Shown here piece after piece: positions 8,994 through 19,808 of a stretch of 64,000 nucleotides of DNA (positions within the stretch are counted from its first letter, which is position 1; each line of letters starts with the position of its first letter). The notes below the pieces were generated by a model. It was not told the origin of the DNA. It searched no databases and saw only the letters and a program-made list of their open reading frames with translations. This stretch comes from Pseudomonadota bacterium. Lineage in GTDB: Bacteria; Bdellovibrionota; UBA1018. The DNA lies in contig JAIXQO010000004.1 in the NCBI GenBank assembly GCA_027485695.1, positions 320,408 through 384,407 of the forward strand. Reading direction: 5' to 3'. The translations under genes and the position numbers were made by a program.

Positions 8994-9272
8994 ATGGCAA
9001 ATCAAAATCAATGGCAAGCATGGATTCACGTTAAATGGAAACCGGGCGCTCCGGACACCGCATGGCAAGCTTGGAAGAACAGCGAGTGGGTCAAAGGGGT
9101 CTGGTCGACGACGGGCGCTTGGGACTGCTCGATCTGGATCGACGTCGCGAACTGGGACGAACTCGAGAAGTTTGTTTGGAAAGAAGTGCGCACGAATGAA
9201 TGGGTGGAGCGAACGGAAACGAATTGGGCCAAGCAGTGGTGGGCCGCTCCGGAACGGAGAGCATCCGCTTAA
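8994..9272 (+). CDS. Stand-alone AsnC/Lrp-type RAM domain protein, extremely tryptophan-rich
   Basis: A 92-residue protein with 15 tryptophans (about 16%). The order of elements follows the AsnC/Lrp ligand-binding domain: an opening beta strand (AWIHVKWKPG), a helix (AWQAWKNSEW), strand VKGVWSTTGAWD, strand CSIWIDVANWDELEKFV and closing VERTETNW. There is no DNA-binding helix-turn-helix. Many positions usually aliphatic in this fold are Trp. GGAG lies ten bases upstream and a strong terminator follows, so it is a monocistronic gene. Function is unknown; family assignment is by pattern. Confidence 0.65.
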   Translation: MANQNQWQAWIHVKWKPGAPDTAWQAWKNSEWVKGVWSTTGAWDCSIWIDVANWDELEKFVWKEVRTNEWVERTETNWAKQWWAAPERRASA

Positions 9273-9298
9273 GTTTCTGACCCACATTTGAGATTTGA

Positions 9299-9338
9299 AA
9301 ACGGAAGCTGCCTCTCTGCGAGGCGCTTCCGTTTTTCG
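9299..9338 (+). terminator. Rho-independent terminator after the RAM-domain gene
   Basis: Hairpin with arms AACGGAAGC and GCTTCCGTT closed by a GC-rich inner stem (GCCTC/GAGGC), followed by a T run. It ends the 8994-9272 transcript. Confidence 0.85.
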
Positions 9339-9340
9339 TT

Positions 9341-9643
9341 TAATAACTCAATGCACTGTAGAATATCTCCGCCTCAAATAGTCGGTTTCAAAATCGATTT
9401 TGTCACCCAAAGGTCGCCCTCAGACTTGTGCCATTCGAACTCGTGATTTCAGTTATATGCTTCTGATCGCAGTATCTGCGCACCTTCACGAATTCATGGG
9501 TCGAAGGTCCGTGAAGAATCAAAACTCAGGCCGATTTTTTTTCGCCAATTTTCCGTCACTTGAACCGGCAAGCACGAGCAGAGCAGTCGGACGTCCGACA
9601 AATTTTTTTGGGCCAAGCCGTCAATACGGTTACGATATTTTTT
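9341..9643. other. Intergenic stretch with a small palindrome and T run
   Basis: No coding frame is convincing here. A perfect 14-base palindrome (GTCGGACGTCCGAC, 9586-9599) followed by AAATTTTTTT lies 34 bases before the start at 9644. It could be a short terminator-like attenuator or an operator site for the lipoprotein gene; the stem is only five pairs if ACGT is the loop. Nothing else is recognised. Confidence 0.35.
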
Positions 9644-10522
9644 ATGGCTACGACGAATAGAAATTTCCACGAAGGAAACGGATTCGATCGCGATCACTCT
9701 CCTCGGCGCTCACCTGCGTTCCCGCTGACGACGTTCTGCTTACTCATCGTCCTCGCGGGATGCGGAGGCGGAGGAAATGCAGGCACTCCAGGTACTCCTC
9801 TGGATCCGATCGCAGTTACAGAGCCCCCGACTATTCAAGACGAGGAACCTGCTGAACAAACTCCGAGTGAGCCTCCCGTCGTTCCGACGCTCTCCCAAGT
9901 CGTCCTCGATGAGCTTCCGCTTTTGCCTGGTTCCGTAAATCCGATCACACCCAAGTATGTCGGTAAATTTCGGAACACTCACTACTATGTCAAAGAAGAG
10001 GCTGCGTACGCCTCAAAACCAAAAAACTCCGCACTCCTTCGCCCAGATGGCTCCGTCCTCGCGCGCGTGAATTTGGAGTTCAAACGCTTACTCGATATCG
10101 AAGGTTCTGGTCTCCTCATGGATGGACGGGTCGTGAATTTCGCGGGCGTCATCAACGGTACCATTCGATATTTACCGACCGCACATGGCTGGGGTCGCGG
10201 CGTGGGCAATTGCCCGCTCATGGCATTTCGCTCGATCGCTGTCGACAAAGCTCAAGTCAAAATCAAATTCGGCTCCGTACTTTGGCTCCCGGAAACTGTG
10301 GGCATGAGCCTTCCAGACGGTACCACCCACGATGGATTCTGGGTGGCGTCCGATACGGGTGGCGCGATCAAGAACGATCGCATTGATATTTTCTCCGGCA
10401 AAGAGAGCTGGGGACCGATCCTTGCGCAACACGGGATCCGGCACCTGCAGGGTCTCAAGATTCACGTCGTCGCTACCCCGAATAGCGAGACTTGCGTGCT
10501 TCACGCTCCGGAACGAGAATAA
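9644..10522 (+). CDS. Lipoprotein with a C-terminal 3D (Asp-Asp-Asp) domain
   Basis: A 292-residue lipoprotein. The signal ends in the lipobox LAGC, followed by Gly-rich and Pro/Glu-rich linkers. The C-terminal part, from about residue 190, shows the 3D-domain pattern: GTTHDGFWVASDTGGAIKN with the core SDTGG, then RIDIFSGKE. This domain forms the catalytic barrel of MltA-type lytic transglycosylases and of Rpf/YuiC-like muralytic proteins, so a role in peptidoglycan cleavage is likely. Start 9644 gives a rather long n-region (about 30 residues); a later non-ATG start is possible. Confidence 0.65.
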   Translation: MATTNRNFHEGNGFDRDHSPRRSPAFPLTTFCLLIVLAGCGGGGNAGTPGTPLDPIAVTEPPTIQDEEPAEQTPSEPPVVPTLSQVVLDELPLLPGSVNPITPKYVGKFRNTHYYVKEEAAYASKPKNSALLRPDGSVLARVNLEFKRLLDIEGSGLLMDGRVVNFAGVINGTIRYLPTAHGWGRGVGNCPLMAFRSIAVDKAQVKIKFGSVLWLPETVGMSLPDGTTHDGFWVASDTGGAIKNDRIDIFSGKESWGPILAQHGIRHLQGLKIHVVATPNSETCVLHAPERE

Positions 10523-10674
10523 GCAGCAAATCCATCGCCGCGAGATCTTCTACCGTCGACTTCACGGAAGTCATCCGTGACACATCTTCACATTAATACC
10601 CTTAATTACGATAATTAATATAGACGGAATCAGGCCATTTTTTCAATTATCCTGAGTCGCGTCAGCGGTACGTC

Positions 10675-13600
10675 ATGCAGTGGAAGGATTTGTTTTCGGC
10701 ACCATGGGTTTCACGTGGATGCGCGCCGATCATCGGCGTCGCGATCGTGTTACTATCCGGTTGCTCGCCTCGACTTCAATCCAATTTTGATCCGTCGAAC
10801 GCGAGCGGATCGTATCTCACGGGAACGATTTTCCCCCTCTCCGGTCTTTTGTCTCGTACGAGTGAGCCTGGCATGCTCAGCACCGCATACGCAACCGGTT
10901 GCCATTACGAAGATGTTCGAGTGAGTCTTCATGAACTCGACACCACCGGCAAACCCACCGCAACTCCGATCGCCTCGACGACACTCTTAAACGCGCAAGC
11001 ACAGTATCGCCTCGAGGGACTCAGCGCTGCAGGCGTCAACCTCGGCACAGAAAACGAGATTCGTTATCTACTCGTCGTATCCGGTTGCGCTGACGGTGAG
11101 TTTCGCGCACCCGTTACGGATCTCGGAGACCTCGACGTGACCGCAGGATCCGCGCTCGTGGGTATGCTTACTCAAGGTTCTTCGGATCAGCGCGACTCTC
11201 TCAAAAACAAATCTCGCGTCGACCTGCGCACCCTCGTAAATCGTCTGTCCGCGGAGATTACCAAGACTGCGACACTTCAATCTGCCTATTCAACACTAAC
11301 CGCCAATGCAGAGCTCAAAGCTTTGTTCGAAGGCGCATTCGATCACGCATTTACCGTGACAGAGCTGGAGAGCGTGCAACCGCAGATTTTGTCGCTCACC
11401 TGGCCGACCACCGGCCTCGCCGAAGATGCGACGAACAGTTTTTTCGTCGGCGCAGGTCATTGGAATCCGTCTTATACGGTTCGCTACCTGTGGAAACTGG
11501 ATGGCTCAGTGGTCAGCACCTCGGCCGCTTACAACTACGTTCCTGGAAAAAACGCCCAAGGTACTCATACACTGTCCCTCTACGTAGGGGCAGACAACGG
11601 ATCGGGCGCTATCGATACGTCTCTGCCTTACTACTACGAGGCTCGTACCATCACCGTTTACAATTCCATTCCGCCCGTCGCTCCTGCGGTATCTGTCGCC
11701 GGAAATGCAGTGATGGTTTCCAATCCGAATCTCACGCTCGCGATCCAAACCGGCTCGGGACGAATCGATTGCCAAACATTCAGTGAATTTGCCATCACCG
11801 CTGATACTGCAGTCATTCCCGGTCAGTCGGCATTCACCTACACATGCGACACTGCCGGAACCCAAAACGTTTCATTTACACTTCCCCAAACGAATGACGG
11901 TTTTCATACGATTCGAGTTTGGTCACGCGATGCAAGCGGCGCGATCTCAAACACTCCGACATTGGTAACGTTTTTCCTCGACCAACTCCCACCATCGGTG
12001 ACTCTCTCACAAGCTCCCAATACCGTTTCAAACGTCACTTCACCGAGTTTCGTTTTCAGCGGCTCTGATCCAGGCGGAGGAACCATTTCCGGTTACGAAT
12101 GCCGACTCGACTCCGGATCTTATGCCACCTGCTCGAGCCCATCCTCTGTTTCTGGCTTGGGCGCCGGATCGCACACGTACTCGATTCGAGCCCTCGACTC
12201 TGCCGGGAATTACAGTACGGTCGTTACCCATGCTTGGACGCTCGATTTGACGGCTCCAACGATTGCGATCTCAAGCGCACCCAATGCCATTACCAATGCT
12301 CAATCGGCGTCTTTTCAATTCGCGGGATCAGATACCGGGGGCGGAACCGTCGCTTCGTATCAATGCTCGATCGATAGCGGTGCCTACGCGAGCTGCGTTT
12401 CGCCTCAGGCGTATTCCAACCTCTCTGCAGGAGCTCATTCATTCTCGGTTCGAGCCCTGGACTCCGCCGGTAACCTCAGTACGATCGCCACGCACGCTTG
12501 GACGATTGACCTCACCGGACCAACGGCTGTCATCGGTTCTGCACCTCCTACTACGACTTACTCAAGCTCCGCGAGTTTTTCATTTACGGCGACCGATACC
12601 GGTGGCGGCTCCGTTGCATCGTTTGAATGTAAACTCGATTCTGCGAGCTATACGGCCTGCACCTCGCCCGCTAGTTTCTCCGGGCTTGCAAATGGATCAC
12701 ACCAATTTTCAGTACGCGCGTTAGATAACGCCGGGAATACCGGGAATGCAGTTACTCGGGCTTGGACAATTGACACCTCGAGTGTTCTTGTTGCGATTGA
12801 TTCTGCACCGTCCGCAATCACGAACCAAAATTCGGTTACTTATACTTTCAGCGCAGGAGCCGGCGCCGGTGCCGCGAGTTTCGAGTGCAAAATCGACGCG
12901 ACTTCTTTCTCAGCATGTACCTCTCCTAAAAATTTCTCCGGCTTATCCGCGGGGTCACATACATTCTCCGTTCGTCCGGTCGACAGCGGCGGCGCTCCCG
13001 GTACCTCCGTGAGTGATTCATTTCAAATCGATCTATCAAATCCAACTGTCAGTATTCAGTCCTCGCCCGCGTCTCTCACCGCTGCCACTTCGGCCTCGTT
13101 TTCATTCGATGGTTCCGACACCGGAGGAGGCTCCATCGCAAGTTATCAATGTCGTATTGACTCGGGCTCGTATTCATCTTGCTCCTCACCGAGAAGTTAC
13201 GCATCCCTCGCCTCTGGCTCACATACGGTCGATATCCGCGCCACGGATACGGCGGGAAATACAGGATCTCCCGCTTCCTATACATGGACGATTGACCTGA
13301 GCGGACCGACGTTGACGATCAGCTCATCACCCTCCGCGGTGACAAACTCCAGTTCAGCCACATTTGCATTCACGGCAACCGACTCAGGCGGTGGAACGAT
13401 TGATCACTACGAATGCGCTTTGGATGGGGCAGGATCTTCGACTTGCACGAGCCCGGCTACGTTGAGCGGCCTTGCCGTCGGCGCTCATCAAATGACCCTT
13501 TTTGCGGTGGATAGCGTCGGAAACATCGGCGCTTCGGTCACGCGCTCGTGGACGATCGATCAGTCAAATCCAAGCGTCAGCATTACCGCGCAACCGGCAG

Positions 13601-16600
13601 CGGTAACGAACTCCTCTAGCGCAAGTTTCACATTCTCCGGTACGGACACTGGAGGGGGAACCGTCGCGGGATACGAGTGCTCACTCGACTCGGCTGCATT
13701 CTCGGCATGCACTTCTCCGAGAGCCCTCACCGGTCTAGCAGCCGGGGCACATAATTGGCGTGTTCGTGCCATCGATACGGCAGGCAACGTCACGGCGACG
13801 CCAGCGTCCGTATCTTGGACGATCGACACGACTGCACCGACGGTCACGATCGGTTCCACTCCGAATAGTTTTGAAAACAATTCTTCGGCGACCATCACAT
13901 TTACCGGAGCGGATACGGGAGGAGGTTCGATCGCCAATTTTGAATGTAAACTCGACTCCGCCGCTTTTGCCGCATGCACCTCTCCTTATTCGGTATCGAG
14001 TCTGAGCGAAGGCGCGCATTCCGTTTCAATCCGCGCCGTTGATACCGCTGGAAATACTGGATCGTCTTCGACCGTCTCCTGGACGAGTGACACGATCGCA
14101 CCGGGCGTGCCGTCCATCACGTTCCAATCCGGAGGCGGCTCCACGCTCTCAGGCAGCTCTCTCTCCGTTACGCTGACAGTCGCTAGCTGCACGGATCGAC
14201 AGAAAATCTTCGTCATGGAAGGTGGCGGAACACCGACGACCACAGACGCCGCTTGGCAGAATTGCTCGACCACCGCCGGAGCGATCACGTTCTCGTTACC
14301 AACCTCCACCCAAGGTGCACACAGTCTCAAGGTTTGGGCGATGGACCAAGCCACGAACATCTCCACTTCGAGCAGTTCTCTCACTTATACTTACGACACG
14401 ATTGCGCCGACCATCTCGAGTTTCGTGGTCGCTGATGGAACGCCGAGCGTTGGACTGCCGACCGTCTCCATTGCGGTTTCTGCATCTGATGCGACCAGTG
14501 CCGTTACACAAATGCTCGTCAGCGAAGACTCACAAGCGACCAGTCCTTGGGTCACTTATGTAGCGAGCGGAACCAATTTTGGCCTCACGCAAGTTCCCGG
14601 TTCAAAAACCGTCTACGTTTGGGTCAAAGACGCCGCTGGTAATATCAGCACGGCATCATCCAGTAACATCACGCTCGACTACGGAAGCCCGCCTTCGGTC
14701 GCCATCACTTCGCCCATATCGGGAACTAGCTATTCTCCGGGAGATACGGTTCCTATAGCTTGGACTTGTTCAACCACGAGTTCCGGTGGCCTAGCCGCAA
14801 GCCCGATCTCAAAAATAGAATACACCACGGATGATGGAAGAACGTTCGTTTCCCCAGCGATTGCCACTAACCTCACGAACAACGATTCATCCACAAGCGG
14901 CCACTACAATTGGACAATGCCCGCGAACCTGACTGCATTCCGACTCTTGATCTCCTGCAAATCCGCTGCTGGGGTAGTATCGACCGCTTACTCTCCTGTA
15001 CTCGGCGCTGCTTGGTCTATTTTCCTCGGAGATCCTTGGTACGGGATGACGAACGTGAACGCATCGATCGCTAACGCTTCCTGGAGCAACTTGAGCTCCA
15101 GTATCGCCGGCGACGACCGCAACCACATCTATTACACGAAGGATAGCGCCGTAATGAAGATCGACTCGCTATCAGGACAAGTGACGACCTTCATGGGCGA
15201 TGTCAACACAGCTGGATGTGGGACTTCGGCTACTGCGGCGACCGGTCAGAATCTCAATATACCAGTCATACTCGGGACCGATACCGCACACGAACATCTG
15301 TTCATCCTCTCGAACGAATGTAAGAAGATCTATAAAGTCCGGACTGCCGATTCTACAGTGACCCTTTGGAATACGCTGGTAAATGCCCTGCCTTACAACA
15401 ATGGCAACCTCATTTTGGGTCCGAACTATTTCGTGACGAAAAACCGTATTTTCATCTACTTCTCGGGTGCAACCTTGATGCGTTTGGACCTGACCACTGC
15501 AAACGCAACTCCCGAACCGATCATCGGTAACGGTAGCGTATCTGTCGTCACCGGAAACTACCCGGTTGGAACGGTTGTCACAGGAGCGCAGTTTCCACGC
15601 ACTAGCACTTCTTTTACACACTGGGATGCATTCATCGCTGCAAACGACGACGCAAGTTCGGTCTGGTTCGCAAACGGGATGACCACCAGTGGATATCGCA
15701 TGGACCGAGCGAGCGATGGAACCTATTCAATTGGTCAAGCAGATATAGGTTTCAATAACTCCCCTTTTCAGAACTGTATTGCGAACGATTCGGACGGCAA
15801 GATCTACTGCGCTGGACGAGACGCAAGCTCACAGAAAATAGTTCGGTTATTTAATCCATCCGGACCGACGATGACCTCAGCTTGGACGATTCCGACAGAT
15901 GCAAACGATAACTCGGGACACTATCGCATCGGAGCAGCCGCGGACCGTCTACTACTCACCTATTCGCTGAATGCAATTTATAGCATGATTCCACAAAGTC
16001 CTTCTTGGAGTTACGCTCGAATTGCTGGTCAGTACCTCGGCACTTTGGGCAACGGCCAAAACCCAGGCGCGGTGGCTCTCGATGCCCCCAAGGACATCAA
16101 GTACGTGGCCGCAACCCAAAAACTTTGGATTCGAAATGTCTTTGGACATATGCGTGTCTTAGATTTTGCGACCTCTCCGTATACAACCTCGACGATCTAC
16201 AGCGGCGCATTAGTCACGAACGTAGCAACTTCACACGCAACCGTTTTCAATCTTGCCGGAAATCGCATGGCATCCGTTCACGAATGCGCGCGTAAGAACT
16301 ATCGAAACTTTATCGTCAGTAATACGACTATCACGCAACCCGATTCATTCCTCAGCGGCGATTGCAACCTCACCAACGGTTACGCCTATCCAGCCACAGA
16401 CGGCGCCGCAGCCAACGGTGGGGCAACGTCGACGATTTTCAATAACGTTCCGAGTTTTGGATTCATGAATCCGGTCTACCACACGGATGGAAAACTCTAT
16501 TTCGCGGCATCGAACGGCGACAATGACTGTTTTATTTACTCGAGTGACCGCACGACTTTACGACGGATCGCCGGTAAAACAGGGGCCTGCGGCTATGTCT

Positions 16601-17061
16601 CGGGCGACCATCAGGGGAATGCCTTGGGTGCTAGTCTCCGACGCGTCTATCAGATGCAGGAAATTGCATCTGGAGACTACGCAAAAGACATCCTCATCTG
16701 GGACGGTGACTATCTCCGCCGAATCTCTGTATTCACGGAATCATCAAATCCCAAGATCTATGATGTCTACTCATTCACGATCGCATCGACTTACCTAACG
16801 GCTGAAAAACCATTTATCGATGCTTACTACGACTCCTCAACCGAGCAAAGTGGAGTGTTTGGAACGGGCAAGATGTACTGGGTGGACACGAACAATCGGA
16901 TTCACAAGTTCGTTCCGAACTCGAACCTTACCTCCGCTACGGACACGAAATACAACCTGACTGGCACGACATTCACGGGATACGCACGAATCGCACTCAC
17001 TCCCGCCGGACTCCTCATCTTGCAGCCGAACAAATCTCGTATCCTACGAGTCGATCCTTAG
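10675..17061 (+). CDS. Giant lipoprotein with tandem Ig-like repeats and a C-terminal propeller-like region
   Basis: A 2128-residue surface-type protein. The N-terminus carries lipobox LSGC (Cys about residue 30) followed by Ser-Pro, compatible with outer-membrane sorting. An N-terminal domain of about 400 residues is followed by eight closely related repeats of about 88 residues (residues about 439-1140), two or three diverged ones to about 1440, then about 690 residues with NHL/SMP30-like blades (such as [18 protein letters not shown] and [12 protein letters not shown]). Each repeat has two conserved Cys in Y-E-C and C-T-S-P contexts, probably a disulfide. Adhesin or prey/surface-binding roles are plausible but inferred. 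It ends by overlapping the convergent msr gene. Confidence 0.75.
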   Translation: MQWKDLFSAPWVSRGCAPIIGVAIVLLSGCSPRLQSNFDPSNASGSYLTGTIFPLSGLLSRTSEPGMLSTAYATGCHYEDVRVSLHELDTTGKPTATPIASTTLLNAQAQYRLEGLSAAGVNLGTENEIRYLLVVSGCADGEFRAPVTDLGDLDVTAGSALVGMLTQGSSDQRDSLKNKSRVDLRTLVNRLSAEITKTATLQSAYSTLTANAELKALFEGAFDHAFTVTELESVQPQILSLTWPTTGLAEDATNSFFVGAGHWNPSYTVRYLWKLDGSVVSTSAAYNYVPGKNAQGTHTLSLYVGADNGSGAIDTSLPYYYEARTITVYNSIPPVAPAVSVAGNAVMVSNPNLTLAIQTGSGRIDCQTFSEFAITADTAVIPGQSAFTYTCDTAGTQNVSFTLPQTNDGFHTIRVWSRDASGAISNTPTLVTFFLDQLPPSVTLSQAPNTVSNVTSPSFVFSGSDPGGGTISGYECRLDSGSYATCSSPSSVSGLGAGSHTYSIRALDSAGNYSTVVTHAWTLDLTAPTIAISSAPNAITNAQSASFQFAGSDTGGGTVASYQCSIDSGAYASCVSPQAYSNLSAGAHSFSVRALDSAGNLSTIATHAWTIDLTGPTAVIGSAPPTTTYSSSASFSFTATDTGGGSVASFECKLDSASYTACTSPASFSGLANGSHQFSVRALDNAGNTGNAVTRAWTIDTSSVLVAIDSAPSAITNQNSVTYTFSAGAGAGAASFECKIDATSFSACTSPKNFSGLSAGSHTFSVRPVDSGGAPGTSVSDSFQIDLSNPTVSIQSSPASLTAATSASFSFDGSDTGGGSIASYQCRIDSGSYSSCSSPRSYASLASGSHTVDIRATDTAGNTGSPASYTWTIDLSGPTLTISSSPSAVTNSSSATFAFTATDSGGGTIDHYECALDGAGSSTCTSPATLSGLAVGAHQMTLFAVDSVGNIGASVTRSWTIDQSNPSVSITAQPAAVTNSSSASFTFSGTDTGGGTVAGYECSLDSAAFSACTSPRALTGLAAGAHNWRVRAIDTAGNVTATPASVSWTIDTTAPTVTIGSTPNSFENNSSATITFTGADTGGGSIANFECKLDSAAFAACTSPYSVSSLSEGAHSVSIRAVDTAGNTGSSSTVSWTSDTIAPGVPSITFQSGGGSTLSGSSLSVTLTVASCTDRQKIFVMEGGGTPTTTDAAWQNCSTTAGAITFSLPTSTQGAHSLKVWAMDQATNISTSSSSLTYTYDTIAPTISSFVVADGTPSVGLPTVSIAVSASDATSAVTQMLVSEDSQATSPWVTYVASGTNFGLTQVPGSKTVYVWVKDAAGNISTASSSNITLDYGSPPSVAITSPISGTSYSPGDTVPIAWTCSTTSSGGLAASPISKIEYTTDDGRTFVSPAIATNLTNNDSSTSGHYNWTMPANLTAFRLLISCKSAAGVVSTAYSPVLGAAWSIFLGDPWYGMTNVNASIANASWSNLSSSIAGDDRNHIYYTKDSAVMKIDSLSGQVTTFMGDVNTAGCGTSATAATGQNLNIPVILGTDTAHEHLFILSNECKKIYKVRTADSTVTLWNTLVNALPYNNGNLILGPNYFVTKNRIFIYFSGATLMRLDLTTANATPEPIIGNGSVSVVTGNYPVGTVVTGAQFPRTSTSFTHWDAFIAANDDASSVWFANGMTTSGYRMDRASDGTYSIGQADIGFNNSPFQNCIANDSDGKIYCAGRDASSQKIVRLFNPSGPTMTSAWTIPTDANDNSGHYRIGAAADRLLLTYSLNAIYSMIPQSPSWSYARIAGQYLGTLGNGQNPGAVALDAPKDIKYVAATQKLWIRNVFGHMRVLDFATSPYTTSTIYSGALVTNVATSHATVFNLAGNRMASVHECARKNYRNFIVSNTTITQPDSFLSGDCNLTNGYAYPATDGAAANGGATSTIFNNVPSFGFMNPVYHTDGKLYFAASNGDNDCFIYSSDRTTLRRIAGKTGACGYVSGDHQGNALGASLRRVYQMQEIASGDYAKDILIWDGDYLRRISVFTESSNPKIYDVYSFTIASTYLTAEKPFIDAYYDSSTEQSGVFGTGKMYWVDTNNRIHKFVPNSNLTSATDTKYNLTGTTFTGYARIALTPAGLLILQPNKSRILRVDP
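11989..14098 (+). repeat. Eight in-frame tandem repeats (about 264 bases each) in the giant lipoprotein gene
   Basis: Each unit encodes P-[TS]-V-x-I-x-S-x-P, then S-F-x-F-[ST]-[AG]-[ST]-D-T-G-G-G, Y-x-C, C-[TS]-S-P, G-[SA]-H-x-[FW], RA-x-D-[TS]-AGN and W-T-I-D. Unit four lacks the DTGGG segment (it has GAGAG). The DNA copies have diverged, so the amplification is not recent. Confidence 0.85.
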
Positions 17062-18047
17062 AACGTCATCTTGCGTTCAAAATGACAGGTGTAACCGTTC
17101 GGGATCCGCTCCAGGTATTTCTGATGCTCGTCTTCCGCGCGCCAGAATTGGTCGATCTTGACGAGTTCAGTGACGACGGGCTTCTTCCATGCGTTCGATT
17201 TTTTCACGCGAGCGAGAGTTTTTTCCGCTTCTTTTTTCTCGCCGTCGTTCGCGTAGAAAATCACAGAACGATACTGAGTGCCTTTGTCGTTGCCTTGTTG
17301 ATTCGGGGTCGTCGGATCATGGATCTTAAAGAAATAGAGCAAGAGTGCTTCGCGATTCGTTTGCTTCGGATCGAATAGAATCTCTACGGACTCGGCATGT
17401 CCGGTGTCGCCTTTTTTCACGTCCGAGTATTTCGGGTTTTTCAAGAAACCACCGGCATATCCAGCTTGGGTTTCGATCACGCCTTTTTGTTTCCGAAAGA
17501 GTTCCTCCACCCCCCAAAAACATCCGCCTGCAACGGAGAGGGATTCCCATTTCTTTTTGTCTTTGAATCGGAACAGATACCGACCAAGGCCCTTGGACTT
17601 GAGTTCATCTACCGGTACGAATTTGAGCGACGCCGAGTTGATGCAAAACCGGTTACCCCCGGGACCAGGACCATCATCAAAAAGATGTCCCAAATGCGAG
17701 TTTCCGTTTTTGGATCGAAGCTCGGTCCGGACCATTCCCGCCGACCGATCCTCGTTGGTCTTGACGACGTTTTCGTCGATCGTCTTCGTGAAACTTGGCC
17801 AACCCGAACCCGAATCATATTTGTCGAGTGACGAGAAAAGCGGCTCACCGCTCACGACGTCAACGTAAACACCGTCGTCTTTGAGATTCCAATAGGCATT
17901 CTGAAACGGTTTCTCAGTACCTGCCTCTTGGGTGCAGCGGTACTGCTCCGGAGTCAGACGTTTCTTGAGTTCGGCCTGGGTCTCTGCATGCGCCGAAACC
18001 ATCAGACTGCTTGCTACCCACAGGAACGAAATCAGAAATTGCTTCAT
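17058..18047 (-). CDS. msrAB: Exported peptide methionine sulfoxide reductase, MsrB-MsrA fusion
   Basis: A 329-residue fusion that repairs both epimers of oxidised methionine. The signal peptide ([18 protein letters not shown]) places it in the periplasm. The MsrB domain comes first ([22 protein letters not shown], catalytic [12 protein letters not shown]), then the MsrA domain ([13 protein letters not shown] with catalytic Cys, [19 protein letters not shown]). The order B-A is the reverse of PilB/MsrAB of Neisseria. The zinc-binding CxxC pairs of many MsrB proteins are absent. Start 18047 has a GAAGG site eight bases upstream; the longer frame to 18107 would run into the upstream gene. Confidence 0.93.
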   Translation of the reverse strand: MKQFLISFLWVASSLMVSAHAETQAELKKRLTPEQYRCTQEAGTEKPFQNAYWNLKDDGVYVDVVSGEPLFSSLDKYDSGSGWPSFTKTIDENVVKTNEDRSAGMVRTELRSKNGNSHLGHLFDDGPGPGGNRFCINSASLKFVPVDELKSKGLGRYLFRFKDKKKWESLSVAGGCFWGVEELFRKQKGVIETQAGYAGGFLKNPKYSDVKKGDTGHAESVEILFDPKQTNREALLLYFFKIHDPTTPNQQGNDKGTQYRSVIFYANDGEKKEAEKTLARVKKSNAWKKPVVTELVKIDQFWRAEDEHQKYLERIPNGYTCHFERKMTF

Positions 18048-18087
18048 ACGAGTACCTTCTCTTCTCTTTTTTGAACCCATTGCGAGC

Positions 18088-19734
18088 TCACTCTTTGCGA
18101 CGCGCACTCACTACTTGAAACTCTCGAGTTACGATCTCCTCGAAATCAGGAACTGCTGCCTTGCCGTCGAGTAGAACTTCTCGGATCGGGAGCCGCTGAC
18201 GTCGTTTGAAACGTTTCCACGGCTGGATCAAAAGATCGTAACCCTCATCGTGCAGGTATTTCTCCAGTGTGTGGTGATATTTGTCGAAATCCTCGTCCGA
18301 AAGTATGATCAGCCCGCCTCGATTGAGCACGCCGACGCAGTCATCGAGGTCAAATAACCGTTTCATCGGTTTTTCCAGAGTCACGGACAATAGTCCGATC
18401 TCGTGCCAGATGTTTCGGCCCTCGTCGAGCATCGCCCACTCGCTCGTCGCTTGAGAGCGATCAATGGCGGTCTTGAGTCGATCCACATCACTACTCACGA
18501 TATCCACGGCGGCGATTCTGAAAAATAGAATCGCGGTCAGTGAGCAGAGCGCAAACATCCGCATCCACCCCATCCAGGTGACGATCATCGCGGCGCTACC
18601 CGTGAAAACCAAGGCGAGTGCGAGCCAGACCTGTATGAATTCCGCTCGGTAGAGCGCAAGCGACGCAATCGATAGTGCCGCAAAAAGCAGAATACCCGTC
18701 GCACGTGACGCCCAGAGAAACGTGCGGGTCCGGTTGGTTCGGAAACAGCCCCAATCCACGAGTATCGCAAGCGCAGGAACGAGAATAAAAAGATAAACAC
18801 TCGTGCGATACGGATAGAGCGAGAAAAAAATCGCCGGCGGCAAACACCAAGCAACCAGGAACGTGATGATCGAATTGGACCGGCGTCTTAAGAACAGCGC
18901 GCGCGCGGCCGTGATCGCAAGTAACGTAAATGGAAACGCCAAATAGAACAACGGACCCCAAAGATTCCCTAATGTACCTCCGTTGCCGCCTTTGTTGAGC
19001 TGTTCATGGATCCAGTACTGGTCCCAAAATCGCTCGCCATCCATCGAGAGGATCACCAAAAACCAAATGAGGCCTACGCCAATTCCGACCAAAAGCGAAA
19101 GGTAGAGGTGTTTAGATTTCAGGAGCAGCCACTCTCCGGCGATAGTGCCATAGACGCAGAAACTGAGAACCCAGAGCACGGAGTAGAGAGGGCTTTTGAC
19201 GAGTGCCGAGAGTCCAGCGATCGCAAATGCGAGGTACAGCCACTGCGGCTTGCGCTCTTCCATCTCGACGCGGAAATACCTCATCGCTGCCCACCAGGCG
19301 GCGGTATAAAACAGGCAGACGTAGATCTCCATCTGCGCGGTCGTTCCGTAGGTCATCGCGCCGATCGTCGCCGCAAACCAGAGCCCTGAGTTCACGTACC
19401 AGCGCCTTTCGCCCAATGAACTTGCTATTTCCGACAAGAACCAAGCCGTGAGCGCTAACGCGATCACCGATGGAATGAACGTCCCAAACAAGTTGAATCC
19501 GAACGCCTGCCATCCCAGAAGCGTCATCCAGTATTGAAACGGGGGTTTCAGGTAGTTGCCTTCGCCAAAAAGAAGCGGCTTAATCCACTCGCCTCGTTCG
19601 CGCATTTCCATGGCGACGGCGATGTAGGTTTTTTGGTCGCCCGTGAGCGGAATCCCAAATTTGCCTAAGAATGGCAAATAGGCCAAAAAGATCCAAAACA
19701 GATGTCCCGGGTGGCGCCAGAATATTTTCCCCAT
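18088..19734 (-). CDS. ArnT/PMT-like membrane glycosyltransferase
   Basis: A 548-residue polytopic protein of the GT-83/ArnT type (C-type fold, polyprenyl-phosphate sugar donor). The first loop has the conserved pattern [15 protein letters not shown], and [12 protein letters not shown] matches the K-P-P motif of ArnT-like enzymes. About 11-12 membrane helices precede a soluble C-terminal domain from residue 420. Such enzymes transfer a sugar to lipid A or to proteins at the periplasmic face; the acceptor is unknown. It lies upstream of msrAB and diverges from the thiolase gene, 74 bases apart. Confidence 0.8.
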   Translation of the reverse strand: MGKIFWRHPGHLFWIFLAYLPFLGKFGIPLTGDQKTYIAVAMEMRERGEWIKPLLFGEGNYLKPPFQYWMTLLGWQAFGFNLFGTFIPSVIALALTAWFLSEIASSLGERRWYVNSGLWFAATIGAMTYGTTAQMEIYVCLFYTAAWWAAMRYFRVEMEERKPQWLYLAFAIAGLSALVKSPLYSVLWVLSFCVYGTIAGEWLLLKSKHLYLSLLVGIGVGLIWFLVILSMDGERFWDQYWIHEQLNKGGNGGTLGNLWGPLFYLAFPFTLLAITAARALFLRRRSNSIITFLVAWCLPPAIFFSLYPYRTSVYLFILVPALAILVDWGCFRTNRTRTFLWASRATGILLFAALSIASLALYRAEFIQVWLALALVFTGSAAMIVTWMGWMRMFALCSLTAILFFRIAAVDIVSSDVDRLKTAIDRSQATSEWAMLDEGRNIWHEIGLLSVTLEKPMKRLFDLDDCVGVLNRGGLIILSDEDFDKYHHTLEKYLHDEGYDLLIQPWKRFKRRQRLPIREVLLDGKAAVPDFEEIVTREFQVVSARRKE

Positions 19735-19808
19735 ACCCAGTTAACTTACCCCTTTCTTTGGTTTTCATCCATCCGGTATGCTGGGAGTTAATTATAGAGG
19801 TATTCACC

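Noticed and set aside
11989..14098. CRISPR-like array
   Set aside because: The periodicity is about 264 bases and in frame with the coding sequence; there are no short repeats with unique spacers here or elsewhere in the window.
11068..14563. Several antisense and out-of-frame ORFs in the giant lipoprotein gene
   Set aside because: They are produced by the repeated, Ser/Thr/Gly-rich coding sequence and have no family character.
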